Below, in pieces: positions 7,292 through 15,915 of a DNA stretch of 64,000 nt. The stretch comes from Oceanococcus sp041625325 (GTDB lineage Bacteria; Pseudomonadota; Gammaproteobacteria; Nevskiales; Oceanococcaceae). Position 1 is the stretch's first letter. The number at the start of each line of letters is the position of its first letter. The notes beneath the pieces are model-generated. The model did not search any database, had not been told where the DNA came from, and saw nothing but the letters and a program-made list of their open reading frames with translations. The stretch spans positions 1-64,000 of the forward strand of contig JBFJTN010000001.1 of assembly GCA_041625325.1 (NCBI GenBank), written 5' to 3'. The position numbers and the translations under genes are program-made.

Positions 7292-10200
7292 ATGTCGCCT
7301 CGTCCAACTTTCCGACCCTTGCGCCGGTTCTGCCTGGTGCTGCTTTCGACCTTGCCCGTCCTGCTCAGCGGCATCGCCGCTGGCGAAGACATCGAAATAT
7401 TTGGGGTGAACGAATCCGGGACCCTGGGCAATCCCAATGTGCTGATCGTTCTGGACAACAGCGCCAACTGGTCACGGCAGGCGCAGAAGTGGCCCGGCGG
7501 CGTGACGCAGGGCCAGTCCGAGGCCATGGCCATTCGCAAAGTGCTGGGCAGCCTGCCGGCCGGTGCGATCAATGTCGGCCTGCTGGAGTATTCCACGGCC
7601 GGCAATGCCGCCAGCAATGAAGGGGGCTACGTCCGGCACCACGTCCGACCCTTGACCGCCAGCAACCTGGCCAGCTTGCGCGCCCGGCTGGACACGATCC
7701 ACGCCAACATCAACGCACCGCTGGAGAAGCGCAGCAGCGGCAACGGCTTCGGGACCCTGATGTGGGATGTGTACAACTATCTGGGCGGTCTGGAGCAGTC
7801 GCAAAATGGCCTTGGCACCCCGGCCAGTCTGGCTGATCCGGCAGGCTACGCGACGCAGTTCTCCCGATTCCGCTCGCCTCTGACGGGCACCGACGACTGC
7901 AGCAGGGCCATCGTCATCTTCATCGGCAACAATGTCAGCAGCGGGCCATCCAAGGACGCCCCGGCGGTGGCCAGCGCGCTCAGCGCGGCGGGCGGAGACG
8001 CCAGCCAGATTCCCTTCGCGAACTACAGCGTGACCAGTTCGACCAGCACGGTGCCGCGTGGCTATTCCGCCGCCTGCTATGCCTCCGCCACCGAGTGCAC
8101 GGCGGCCGAGAACAATGCCGAGTGCCAGGCACAGGGCTTTGACAGCTGCTATTGCGAGAGCAGCGACCGGGTCGCCTGCTCGCAGTCCAGGTACACGGTG
8201 TACGGCAGCCGGCTGCAGTATCAGACCCTGTCGGATACCACGAGCAGCAGCGCGCCGGAGAAGGTTTACACCGGTGAGAATCGCCTGGGCTGCACCACTG
8301 CGCAGGCCCTGCCGCAGTACAGTTGCCCGGCGGCCAGCACGCTGACCTCGGCGAATACGCCCATTCCTGGTCAGCAGACCACCACCACCACCAGCTGGTC
8401 GGCCTGTGGCTACGTGAACATCGGCGGCAACTGCAACGGGCCGCGCAACGAGTACGAGCCGCGGGGTATCCGGACGGTGCGCAACGTCGTGACCAGGTCC
8501 TTCAGCACCACCGACACGCTGGGCCCGGCGGCGGCCTGCTCGTCGAGCCCGGCGACATGCAGCACCGCCAACTATGTCGGCTGTGGCAACGGGACCTACG
8601 CGAGCTGCAGCTGTGCCGCGCCGGCGGACAGTTCTGGCTGTGCGGCGGGGGCCAGCAGCAGCTATCAGGTCATCGGCCGCTCGACGTCCACGGTGGCGAC
8701 GGCCACCGGCAGCTTCTCCCCGCCGCCCGGTGGACCCTGGATGGCCGATGAATGGGCGCGCTTCCTGCGCCAGACGGGCGTGCCGGTCGGTGCGGGCGGC
8801 TCGGCTTCGCGGCTTCAGGTCGCGACCTACACGATCGATGTCTTCAACGCCCAGCAGAGCGCGGCCTTTTCCTCGCTGCTGTTCAACATGGCCCGGGCGG
8901 GCGGTGGCAAGTATTACCAGGCCAGGTCAGAGGATGACCTCGGCCGGGCGCTGACGGAGATCTTCGCCGAGGCGCTGGCGGTCAATTCGACCTTCGCGTC
9001 TCCCAGTCTGCCGGTGGATACCGGCAATCGGGCGCAGAGTGGCAACGAGCTCTATATCGGACTGTTCAAGCCGAGCAGAACACGGGCGCCCCGCTGGTTC
9101 GGCAATCTGAAGCGCTTCCAGCTCGTCAGTGATGAAGCCGCCCGCATCGTGCTGGGTGACGTCAATGGCCGGCCGGCGATCAATCCGCTGACCGGCTTCC
9201 TGTCGGACTGCGCGACCAGCTACTGGTCGGTGGATTCGGGAGACTACTGGCGCCGGGTCATCAGCGATGATCCGGATGTGGCCGGGAGCTGTTCCGCAAC
9301 CCTCAGCCCGCACTCGGACATCCCGGACGGCCCCTTCGTGGAGAAGGGCGGCGCGGCCCAGATGCTGCGGCAGGGGAATGGGTCAGCGGCGCGGCCCGAC
9401 AGCGCCGGCAACTATCCCGTTGTGCGCAACATGAAGACCCTGTCCGGAAATGCCCTGGTCGATCTGGCCAACTCGGGCCTGAGTCCGGCACTGCGCAATT
9501 ACCTGCGGGGAGAGGACTCCGGTCTGAATCCCACCGACGAGGACCTCGACGGGGTGACCGCGGAGACGCGCGCGTCGATCCACGGCGACGTCATCCATTC
9601 CAGGCCACAGCCGGTGAACTTCGGCGGCGGCGTGGGCTCGGTGATCTACTACGGCGCCAATGACGGGGCCTATCGGGCCGTGGCGGGCGCGACCGGGGAG
9701 GAAATCTGGTCTTTCGTCGCGCCGGAGCACCTGGACTCCCTGGCACGCCTGCGCAACAACAGCCCCGCGGTTCAGCTGGCCGGCGGCAGCGCCGGCAAGG
9801 ACTATCACTTCGACGGGGCCACCGGCCTGTACCGCAACCGCGATGGTTCCCGCGTGATGATCTACCCCAGCCAGCGCCGTGGCGGCCGGAAGGTTTACGC
9901 CTTCGACGTGTCCCAGCCCTTGCAGAACCCCACATTCCTGTGGAGTCGCGGTTGCCCGACCCAGAGCGATGACAGCGGGTGCGATGCGGGTTTTGCCAGC
10001 ATCGGCCAGACCTGGTCGCGCCCGACAGCCGCGCTGATCGGCGGCTTTTCCAGCAGCGTTCCCGCCTTGCTGTTCGGGGGCGGCTATGACCGCTGCGAGG
10101 ATGCGGATACCCCCACTCCCGCCTGCGGCAACAGCAAGGGCAGCGGCGTGTTCGTGCTCAATGCCGAAACCGGCGCCCTGCTGCGTCGATTCGACCTCAA

Positions 10201-11098
10201 ATCGGTGCATTCCGGGGCCCGCGCTGTCGCGGCCGACCTGAATTTTATCGACAGCAACGGGGATGGCGTGATTGAACGGGCCTACGCCGTGGACGCTGGA
10301 GGCAATGTCTACCGCATGGACTTTGTCAGCAGCCTGAGTGCCGGCCAGGCACTGACGCCGGAAAAGTGGGAGCTGTCCCGGATTGCCTACACCAGCGGCG
10401 CCGGGCGCAAGTTCCTGAACGCGCCCGCCGTGATCCTGCATGAAGGCGCCGTGTATCTGGCCCTGGGCTCGGGGGACAGGGAACATCCGCTGGCCGGGCA
10501 CTATCCTTCGGCAGGGGTGATCAATCGCTTCTATGTCTTCAAGGACGATCTGCGCAGCGGCCAGGGCGGCTTGCCCCTGAATCTGGATGACGAGGAGCAG
10601 ATGCGGGATGCGACCGAAGATCCTGGCTGTGACCCGGGGGCCAGAGTGCTGCCGCGCTCGGCGGCGCGCGGCTGGTTCCTTGACCTGGTCAGCCAAGGTC
10701 GCGGCGAGCAGGTTGTGACGGCGCCGGTCATCGCCGGCGGCCAGATCTTCTTCAATACCCATCGGCCCAGCGCCGACACCAGCGCCTGTTCCAATGCCCT
10801 GGGCAAGGCCACCGGCTATATCGTCGACCTGCTCAGTGGCGCGGGAGCGATCGGCGTGGCCGGGACTTGCGGCGGAACCCGCCAGACCGAGTTTGTCAGC
10901 GAGGGCCTGCCCCCGTCACCGGTGGTCGCCACCGTTCCGGTCGAAGTGGACGGTCAGACCGTGATTCGTACGGTGGTGGTCGGTGCCGCGCAGAAGGACG
11001 GCAGCCCCAGCGGCATTCTCAGCGTTCAGGCCCTGCAGCCCGCCATTGCATCGATCCGCCGCCCCATCTCCTGGCGTCGCGAGGAGGACAGCGACTGA
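7292..11098 (+). CDS. pilY1: Pilus tip adhesin and biogenesis factor PilY1
   Basis: The 1268-aa product has a signal peptide of about 30 residues (FCLVLLSTLPVLLSGIAAG). An N-terminal von Willebrand A-like domain begins NVLIVLDNSANWSR; its metal site is partial. The C-terminal half is the PilY1 beta-propeller with the calcium loop DSNGDGVIERAYAVDAGG around residue 985, which in Pseudomonas controls pilus extension and retraction. The VWA part is interrupted between about residues 262 and 452 by a Cys-rich insertion with 16 cysteines. Twelve of these form two copies of one spacing pattern (C262-C296 and C416-C450). The gene lies 21 bases after pilX and ends the operon. PilY1 is exported and sits at the pilus tip. 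Confidence 0.93.
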   Translation: MSPRPTFRPLRRFCLVLLSTLPVLLSGIAAGEDIEIFGVNESGTLGNPNVLIVLDNSANWSRQAQKWPGGVTQGQSEAMAIRKVLGSLPAGAINVGLLEYSTAGNAASNEGGYVRHHVRPLTASNLASLRARLDTIHANINAPLEKRSSGNGFGTLMWDVYNYLGGLEQSQNGLGTPASLADPAGYATQFSRFRSPLTGTDDCSRAIVIFIGNNVSSGPSKDAPAVASALSAAGGDASQIPFANYSVTSSTSTVPRGYSAACYASATECTAAENNAECQAQGFDSCYCESSDRVACSQSRYTVYGSRLQYQTLSDTTSSSAPEKVYTGENRLGCTTAQALPQYSCPAASTLTSANTPIPGQQTTTTTSWSACGYVNIGGNCNGPRNEYEPRGIRTVRNVVTRSFSTTDTLGPAAACSSSPATCSTANYVGCGNGTYASCSCAAPADSSGCAAGASSSYQVIGRSTSTVATATGSFSPPPGGPWMADEWARFLRQTGVPVGAGGSASRLQVATYTIDVFNAQQSAAFSSLLFNMARAGGGKYYQARSEDDLGRALTEIFAEALAVNSTFASPSLPVDTGNRAQSGNELYIGLFKPSRTRAPRWFGNLKRFQLVSDEAARIVLGDVNGRPAINPLTGFLSDCATSYWSVDSGDYWRRVISDDPDVAGSCSATLSPHSDIPDGPFVEKGGAAQMLRQGNGSAARPDSAGNYPVVRNMKTLSGNALVDLANSGLSPALRNYLRGEDSGLNPTDEDLDGVTAETRASIHGDVIHSRPQPVNFGGGVGSVIYYGANDGAYRAVAGATGEEIWSFVAPEHLDSLARLRNNSPAVQLAGGSAGKDYHFDGATGLYRNRDGSRVMIYPSQRRGGRKVYAFDVSQPLQNPTFLWSRGCPTQSDDSGCDAGFASIGQTWSRPTAALIGGFSSSVPALLFGGGYDRCEDADTPTPACGNSKGSGVFVLNAETGALLRRFDLKSVHSGARAVAADLNFIDSNGDGVIERAYAVDAGGNVYRMDFVSSLSAGQALTPEKWELSRIAYTSGAGRKFLNAPAVILHEGAVYLALGSGDREHPLAGHYPSAGVINRFYVFKDDLRSGQGGLPLNLDDEEQMRDATEDPGCDPGARVLPRSAARGWFLDLVSQGRGEQVVTAPVIAGGQIFFNTHRPSADTSACSNALGKATGYIVDLLSGAGAIGVAGTCGGTRQTEFVSEGLPPSPVVATVPVEVDGQTVIRTVVVGAAQKDGSPSGILSVQALQPAIASIRRPISWRREEDSD

Positions 11099-11420
11099 AC
11101 CATCCCGGATCTCGGCCGGGCGGGTCGCCGGCGCCAGGTGCGGGCGACCCGCCGGCGAGTTCGAGCAGCGATTCCAGCCGCTGCGGATCCGGTGCTCCCG
11201 GCAGGGGTGGCGGCGTGCTGGCGTGGATATAGCGCAGGCACGCCTGCGCCGCCCAGCTCTCGCAGCCGACCAGGCGATCCAGCGGGCTGCGCAAGATGTG
11301 CGGCGGCATCCGCGGCAGGGCCGGGCTTGCGGGAACGCTGCCCAAGCCCGTGAGCCTGAAGCTGAAACGGCGGCCAGCCTTCGCGGATGGCCCCGCGCTG
11401 GTCGCTGGCATGCAAGGCAT
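11019..11420 (-). CDS. Possible small hypothetical protein
   Basis: The 435-base gap between pilY1 and tadA holds no recognisable gene. The best candidate is this 133-codon minus-strand frame, starting at an ATG preceded by AAGG. Its central part (LDRLVGCESWAAQACLRYIH, then PDPQRLESLLELAGG) has codons ending mostly in G or C, like real genes here, and looks more protein-like than the other frames. Against it, the last 80 bases run into pilY1 and the post-pilY1 hairpin falls inside it. The true start and end are uncertain and no family is recognised. Confidence 0.25.
   Translation of the reverse strand: MPCMPATSAGPSAKAGRRFSFRLTGLGSVPASPALPRMPPHILRSPLDRLVGCESWAAQACLRYIHASTPPPLPGAPDPQRLESLLELAGGSPAPGAGDPPGRDPGWFSRCPPRDARRWGGGSMQWRAAGPER
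11119..11153 (+). terminator. Stem-loop after pilY1
   Basis: A perfect 11-base inverted repeat (GGCGGGTCGCC at 11119-11129 and its complement at 11143-11153, 13-base loop) begins 20 bases after the pilY1 stop. No T-run follows, so this is either a Rho-assisted or weak terminator, or a 3'-end stabilising hairpin. Confidence 0.5.
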
Positions 11421-11533
11421 GGCGGGCCTTGCGGCCCGGATCGCCGCATGATCCTGCACCGGCTGTCGTGTTGGCCGACCTCCCCGGGACGGCGAGGTCA
11501 TGATGAGGCTGGCCTGACGCGACAAATTTCGGC

Positions 11534-12037
11534 ATGGTGCGCGGCGTGAACGATGATCCTGACCAATTCTGGATGCGCCATGCGATGGCGCTGGCGGACC
11601 GCGCGGCGGAATCCGGCGAAGTGCCGGTGGGTGCGGTGCTGGTGGCCGAGTCGGGCGCACAGCTGGCTGAGGCGCACAATGCACCGATCGCCCGGCATGA
11701 CTGTTCGGCGCACGCCGAGATGCTCTGTCTGCGCCAGGCTGGCGAGGCGCTGGGCAATTACCGGCTGACCGGCACCACCCTGTATGTGACCCTGGAGCCT
11801 TGCGTCATGTGCGCGGGCGCCATCATTCATGCCCGGGTGGCCCGGGTGGTCTTCGGCGCCAGCGACCCGAAAGCCGGTGCGGCCGGCTCGGTCTACGATG
11901 TCCTCAGCCAGCCGCGCCTGAACCACGCGGTGACCCTTGCCGGCGGGGTGCTGGCCGAGGAATGTGCGCAGCAGTTGCAGCGCTTCTTTCGGGCCCGGCG
12001 CAAGTCCTGGCGGGGCCGGCTGCAAGACACGCCCTGA
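11534..12037 (+). CDS. tadA: tRNA-specific adenosine deaminase
   Basis: TadA converts A34 to inosine in tRNA-Arg(ACG). The 167-aa product has the zinc/deaminase motifs HAEM (with the catalytic Glu) and PCVMCAGA, plus the TadA-specific N-terminus FWMRHAMALADRAAESGEVP and the C-terminal FFRARRK. The ATG at 11534 is used; a GTG a few codons later is possible. The gene stands alone between the pilus operon and convergent pldA, with 38 bases to the latter. Confidence 0.95.
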   Translation: MVRGVNDDPDQFWMRHAMALADRAAESGEVPVGAVLVAESGAQLAEAHNAPIARHDCSAHAEMLCLRQAGEALGNYRLTGTTLYVTLEPCVMCAGAIIHARVARVVFGASDPKAGAAGSVYDVLSQPRLNHAVTLAGGVLAEECAQQLQRFFRARRKSWRGRLQDTP

Positions 12038-12075
12038 ACTCGGCGCCGCCGGGATCCGCGCGCGGGGCCGCTCGC

Positions 12076-13002
12076 TCAGGGCCAGCCGCTCAGGGCGATG
12101 CCCAGGCTCAGGCGCTCGTTGCTGTGGTTGTAGTCGATCAGGGTTTCGCCGTAGCCGGTGAAGGCCTCCACGTAGCCGCGCAGCTTGGGGGTGAGCGGAT
12201 AGGTGAATGCCGCGGTGAGCGCACCCCGGTTGTCCCGACGCAGGTTGTTGCGCCAGTCCAGGTTGATGGTCTTGTTGCCGATCACCCAGGCCAGTGACAG
12301 CCGGCCCTGGCCGACGGTCCGTTCGATGTCGGGGTTGTCGTCGCCTTCGGGGTCGTCCGGGCCGGTCTTGGCCTGTTCCTGGATGCGCTGCCACAGCAGC
12401 GCATCGACGAAGAAGCGCCCCCAGCGCCCGCTCAGGCCCAGGTAGACCCGGTTCCAGCTGCGCGAGCGCGACAGGCTCTGGCCGTTCGACTGGTGATTGA
12501 GCCCCACACGCAGGTTGAGATCGCGCCAGGCCCCGAGGGTCCAGTCACCGCGACTGACCAGGAACACCTCGGGCTCATGGTTGGTGTCGCGAAAGGGTGA
12601 GGACAGCTGGCTGTTGTAGGCCTGCCAGAAGGAGCGTCCGGTATAGGCGAAGTAGAGATCGGCCGGCAGGGACAGCGGGTCGCGCCAGACCGCGACCTTG
12701 AAGCTGAGCTGGAACTTCACCTCGATCTGGTCCAGATCCTCCGGCTGGGCGTCCAGCCCGCGCCCGTCCGGGCGGTGGGTATAGGAGATCGGCAGCAGGA
12801 AATTGGGCCGGTGCGGCGTGATCGCGTAGGGGTTCTCGTGGGCGAGATCCTCGTAATGCCGGCGCTGCAAGGGCGGCGGCTGCTCCTCGGCGGTCGCGGA
12901 CGACTCGTCCGCGGCGCGGTCAGGCGCGGCCCCGGCCGGCTCCTGCGCGGCCAGTGTCGACGCAGCCAGCAGCCACAGGCAGAACGCGGCCAGCCCGCGC
13001 AT
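12076..13002 (-). CDS. pldA: Outer-membrane phospholipase A (PldA)
   Basis: This 308-aa protein has a signal peptide (FCLWLLAASTLAAQ), a Pro/Ala-rich linker and a 12-strand barrel. The catalytic motif NHQSNGQS contains the His and Ser of OMPLA, and SRSWNRVYLGLSGRWG follows as in the family. In the outer membrane OMPLA hydrolyses phospholipids that have flipped to the outer leaflet. Its ATG shares one base with the ilvB stop (TGATG), so it is translationally coupled to ilvB, an unexpected pairing. The C-terminus ends in a beta strand (SLGIALSGWP). Confidence 0.92.
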   Translation of the reverse strand: MRGLAAFCLWLLAASTLAAQEPAGAAPDRAADESSATAEEQPPPLQRRHYEDLAHENPYAITPHRPNFLLPISYTHRPDGRGLDAQPEDLDQIEVKFQLSFKVAVWRDPLSLPADLYFAYTGRSFWQAYNSQLSSPFRDTNHEPEVFLVSRGDWTLGAWRDLNLRVGLNHQSNGQSLSRSRSWNRVYLGLSGRWGRFFVDALLWQRIQEQAKTGPDDPEGDDNPDIERTVGQGRLSLAWVIGNKTINLDWRNNLRRDNRGALTAAFTYPLTPKLRGYVEAFTGYGETLIDYNHSNERLSLGIALSGWP

Positions 13003-14855
13003 CAGAACATTTCCGAGGCGTCCGTCTCGCTGTCCTCGTTCTTGTGGTAGCGATTGGGAATCCAGTCACCGGTGATCATCTCGCGATAGCTCATGCCCGG
13101 GCCGACCATCGGATAGACCCCGGCGTCGCGATCGATCACGACCTCGAGGAAGGCGGGGCCGGGGAAGGCCAGGAATTCGGCAATCACGCCCGGCAGCTTC
13201 GATTTTTCGCTGACCCGCTCGGCGAACTCGAAGCCATCGGCCTGGGCCGCCTTGATGAAGTCCTTCTTGTGCAGCGACTTGTCGGTGGCGGAAAAGCGGC
13301 TCTTGAAGAACAGCTTCTGCCACTGGCGCACCATGCCGTCGCCGGAATTGTTCAGCACCACGACCTTCACCGGCAGCTCGTAGGTGGTGGCGGTTTCCAG
13401 CTCGCCAAGATTCATCCGGATCGAGGCGTCGCCGTCGATGTCGATGACCAGGCGGTCACGCCGGGCGAACTGCGCGCCGATGGCGGCCGGCAGGCCGAAG
13501 CCCATGGTGCCCATGCTGCCGGAGGTCATCCACAGGCGGGGCTCGCAGAAGTCGAAGAACTGCGCCGCCCACATCTGGTGCTGGCCCACCCCGGTCGAGA
13601 TCACCGCCTGGCCCTTGGTGATGCGGTTGATCTCCTCGATCACCTGCTGCGGCTGGATCTCCTCGCCGTCGGTCTTGTAGCCCATGGGATGCGCCGCCTT
13701 CAGCGCCCGCACGTGCTCGCCCCAGGGCTTGAAGTCGTGGGGCAGCGGGTGCTCACGGCCGTAGGCCAGCAGGGTGTCCAGCGCATCGCTGAGGATGCCC
13801 ACGTGGTACCAGTCGGCCGGTTTGACCTTGTGGATTTCCGAGGCATCGATGTCGAAGTGGGCGATGAATTTGGCGTTGGGCGCGAACTCGCCCGGTTTGC
13901 CGGCCACCCGGTCGTCGAAGCGGGCGCCCACCGCGATCAGGAAATCGCAGTCATCCACCGCATAGTTGGCATAGGCCGTGCCGTGCATGCCCAGCATGTG
14001 CAGGCTCAGCGGGTCGGTGGTGTCATAGGCGCCCAGACCCATCAGGGTGCTGACCACCGGGATCTCGAAATGGCGCGCCAGGGCGCTCAGCTGCGCGGCG
14101 GCCTCGCCGTGGATCACGCCGCCACCCGCGTAGATCAGCGGCTTGTGCGACTGGCGCAGCAGGTCGAAGAAGCGCACGCACTCCAGCTGGCTCAGGCGAT
14201 TGCCCGCCACCGCGTTCATGCGCTGGCGGTAACCCGGCACGGGCAGCTTGCCGGCGCCCTGGAAAGCACCTTCCCAGTTCTGCACATCCTTGGGGATGTC
14301 CACCACCACCGGGCCCGGCCGGCCGGTGCGGGCGATCTCGAAGGCGGTGCGCATGGTTTCTTCCAGGCGCGCCGGATCGGTGACCAGGAACACGTGCTTG
14401 GCCGCGGCGCCCATGATGTTGGCCACCGGCGCCTCCTGGAAGCCGTCGGTGCCGATCGCCGCGGTGGGCACCTGGCCGCAGATCACCACGATGGGGATCG
14501 AATCGGCCATGCAGTCGCGCACCGGGGTCACGGTGTTGGTGGCGCCCGGACCAGAGGTGACCAGGGCCACGCCGACCTTGCCACTGGCCCGCGCGTAACC
14601 GGCCGCCATGAAGGCCGCGCCCTGCTCGTTGGCCGGCACGATCAGCGGCATCGGCGCCACGCCGTCCGCGCCCGCGTGTTCGTTGTTGTAACGGAAGATG
14701 GCGTCGTAGGTGGGCAGGATGGCGCCACCGCTGTAGCCGAAGACGGTGTCGACGCCTTCGTCGGCCAGCACCTGTACGACAATGTCCGCGCCGGTCATGG
14801 TGGCGCCGGACAGGGGATGCGTCGGTTGGGCCTGACAGCCGTAATCTTCGGTCAT
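13002..14855 (-). CDS. ilvB: Acetolactate synthase large subunit
   Basis: IlvB condenses pyruvate with pyruvate or 2-oxobutyrate, the first common step of valine, leucine and isoleucine synthesis, using ThDP and FAD. The product is 617 aa from the ATG at 14855; an ATG at 14798 (MTGADIVVQVL) is also possible. The ThDP-activating Glu lies in VPANEQGAAFMAAGYARA. FAD-domain segments are present, and the Mg-ThDP motif starts GDASIRMNLGELETATTYEL. The small subunit gene ilvN is not next to it as usual; it is 1.1 kb away on the other strand. The 206 bases upstream contain a GGGCAG/CTGCCC inverted repeat (about 14995-15022) but no convincing leader peptide. Confidence 0.95.
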   Translation of the reverse strand: MTEDYGCQAQPTHPLSGATMTGADIVVQVLADEGVDTVFGYSGGAILPTYDAIFRYNNEHAGADGVAPMPLIVPANEQGAAFMAAGYARASGKVGVALVTSGPGATNTVTPVRDCMADSIPIVVICGQVPTAAIGTDGFQEAPVANIMGAAAKHVFLVTDPARLEETMRTAFEIARTGRPGPVVVDIPKDVQNWEGAFQGAGKLPVPGYRQRMNAVAGNRLSQLECVRFFDLLRQSHKPLIYAGGGVIHGEAAAQLSALARHFEIPVVSTLMGLGAYDTTDPLSLHMLGMHGTAYANYAVDDCDFLIAVGARFDDRVAGKPGEFAPNAKFIAHFDIDASEIHKVKPADWYHVGILSDALDTLLAYGREHPLPHDFKPWGEHVRALKAAHPMGYKTDGEEIQPQQVIEEINRITKGQAVISTGVGQHQMWAAQFFDFCEPRLWMTSGSMGTMGFGLPAAIGAQFARRDRLVIDIDGDASIRMNLGELETATTYELPVKVVVLNNSGDGMVRQWQKLFFKSRFSATDKSLHKKDFIKAAQADGFEFAERVSEKSKLPGVIAEFLAFPGPAFLEVVIDRDAGVYPMVGPGMSYREMITGDWIPNRYHKNEDSETDASEMF

Positions 14856-15061
14856 GGTGCTCAGGGTTTTGTTGCAGTGCACAGAACCGCACATTCTAAG
14901 TCCATTCACCGCGCCATAGGAAGCGGCGTGTCCTGCGCTCGGCAGAGGGAACCTTCCCGGGGGGATGTGCGTGTCTGCCTGTATCCCGCCCTGTGGGCAG
15001 GAGCCTTGAGGGGGATTCTGCCCATGGCAGAACCAGCTTAATCAGATTGTGGAGATCCTGT

Positions 15062-15781
15062 ATGACCTTTGTTAATCATCGCGCCGCCAAGGCAGCGCTC
15101 GCCGCTCTGGGCCTTGGCCTGGCGGTTTCGGCCCAGGCGGCCACGCCGGAAAGCGGCACCCTGACCCTGGATTCGGGTCCGATCGAATTCAGCGGCGGCC
15201 CGAACGTCGGCTGGAACGTCACGCCGCAGGTCGGCGCGACCTGCATGGATCCGCTGCTGCCCTGCGATCACTTCGCGCTGACTGTCGATCTGCCGGACAA
15301 CCTGGTCGAGTACTTCCCGGCCGCGCTGGTCAAGATGATCTTCACCTGGGATGATCCGGCCGGTGCCGGCGCCGAGGACTACGACATCTATCTGTATGAC
15401 GCCGCTGGCAACGAAGCCAACAGCGCCGCCACCGGCAGCATGCCGGAAGTGATGACCCAGCTGGCCAATGGCGGGGTGGAAGAGTTCCAGATCGACATCG
15501 TCTACTTCCTGACCCTGGGTTCGACCTACACGGGCAAGGTGGAGCTGGACCTGGGCGAGCCGGCCGAAGGCGTGGACACCGACGAGTTCTTCATGCAGAA
15601 CAGCGTGCTGGGCCACGCGCTGCAGAATCCTGCCACGCAGGAGTTGAACGAGACGGTCAACGGTGAAGAAGCCGATTCCCGCAGCGACAGCTATGTCGAG
15701 CGCCGTAGCGCCTCGGGCAGCTTTGGTGGTGCCATGCTGCTGCTGGGCCTGCTCGGACTGGCCCGCCGCCGCCGCGGCTGA
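15062..15781 (+). CDS. Exported protein with GlyGly-CTERM-like sorting tail
   Basis: I do not recognise the mature domain of this 239-aa protein. It has a clear signal peptide (AALAALGLGLAVSAQA, cut near residue 26) and an acidic, beta-rich mature part (FTWDDPAGAGAEDYDIYLYD). The C-terminus has three parts: SGSFGG, a hydrophobic stretch LLLGLLGL and RRRRG. That layout matches GlyGly-CTERM signals handled by rhombosortase in bacteria with type II secretion, and resembles PEP-CTERM. The ATG at 15062 has GGAG 7 bases upstream. It sits alone between ilvB and ilvN with its own terminator, so it is probably a separate unit. Confidence 0.75.
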   Translation: MTFVNHRAAKAALAALGLGLAVSAQAATPESGTLTLDSGPIEFSGGPNVGWNVTPQVGATCMDPLLPCDHFALTVDLPDNLVEYFPAALVKMIFTWDDPAGAGAEDYDIYLYDAAGNEANSAATGSMPEVMTQLANGGVEEFQIDIVYFLTLGSTYTGKVELDLGEPAEGVDTDEFFMQNSVLGHALQNPATQELNETVNGEEADSRSDSYVERRSASGSFGGAMLLLGLLGLARRRRG

Positions 15782-15799
15782 AGCCGGCATCAGCTGAAC

Positions 15800-15832
15800 G
15801 GAACGGGCAGCCCAGGCTGCCCGTTCCTGTTT
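15800..15832 (+). terminator. Rho-independent terminator
   Basis: A perfect 13-base inverted repeat (GGAACGGGCAGCC at 15800 and its complement ending at 15827) is followed by TGTTT. It lies 19 bases after the stop of the GlyGly-CTERM-like gene and separates it from the ilvN promoter. Confidence 0.8.
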
Positions 15833-15859
15833 CCGGGGGCAGCCCGGCGCAGGCCCGGC

Positions 15860-15888
15860 TTGATTTTCCCGGTCATGGGCAGTATGTT
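15860..15888 (+). promoter_or_regulatory. Sigma-70-type promoter for ilvN-ilvC
   Basis: TTGATT (15860-15865) and TATGTT (15883-15888) are 17 bases apart, 27 bases before the ilvN start codon and just after the preceding terminator. Each hexamer matches consensus at four of six positions. Confidence 0.5.
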
Positions 15889-15915
15889 CGCGCACCTTTT
15901 TGGCCGTTTGTTGCG

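Noticed and set aside
10983..11549. Plus-strand frame running from the end of pilY1 toward tadA
   Set aside because: It is Arg/Ala-rich with no ribosome site and starts inside pilY1; it looks like a GC-rich shadow.
14856..14930. Short frame upstream of ilvB considered as a branched-chain leader peptide
   Set aside because: It is about 14 codons with only two Leu and one Val and no following terminator stem, so it does not look like an attenuator.
12954..15041. Long plus-strand frame (695 codons) antisense to ilvB
   Set aside because: ilvB is unambiguous on the other strand; the antisense translation is low-complexity His/Gly/Val-rich.
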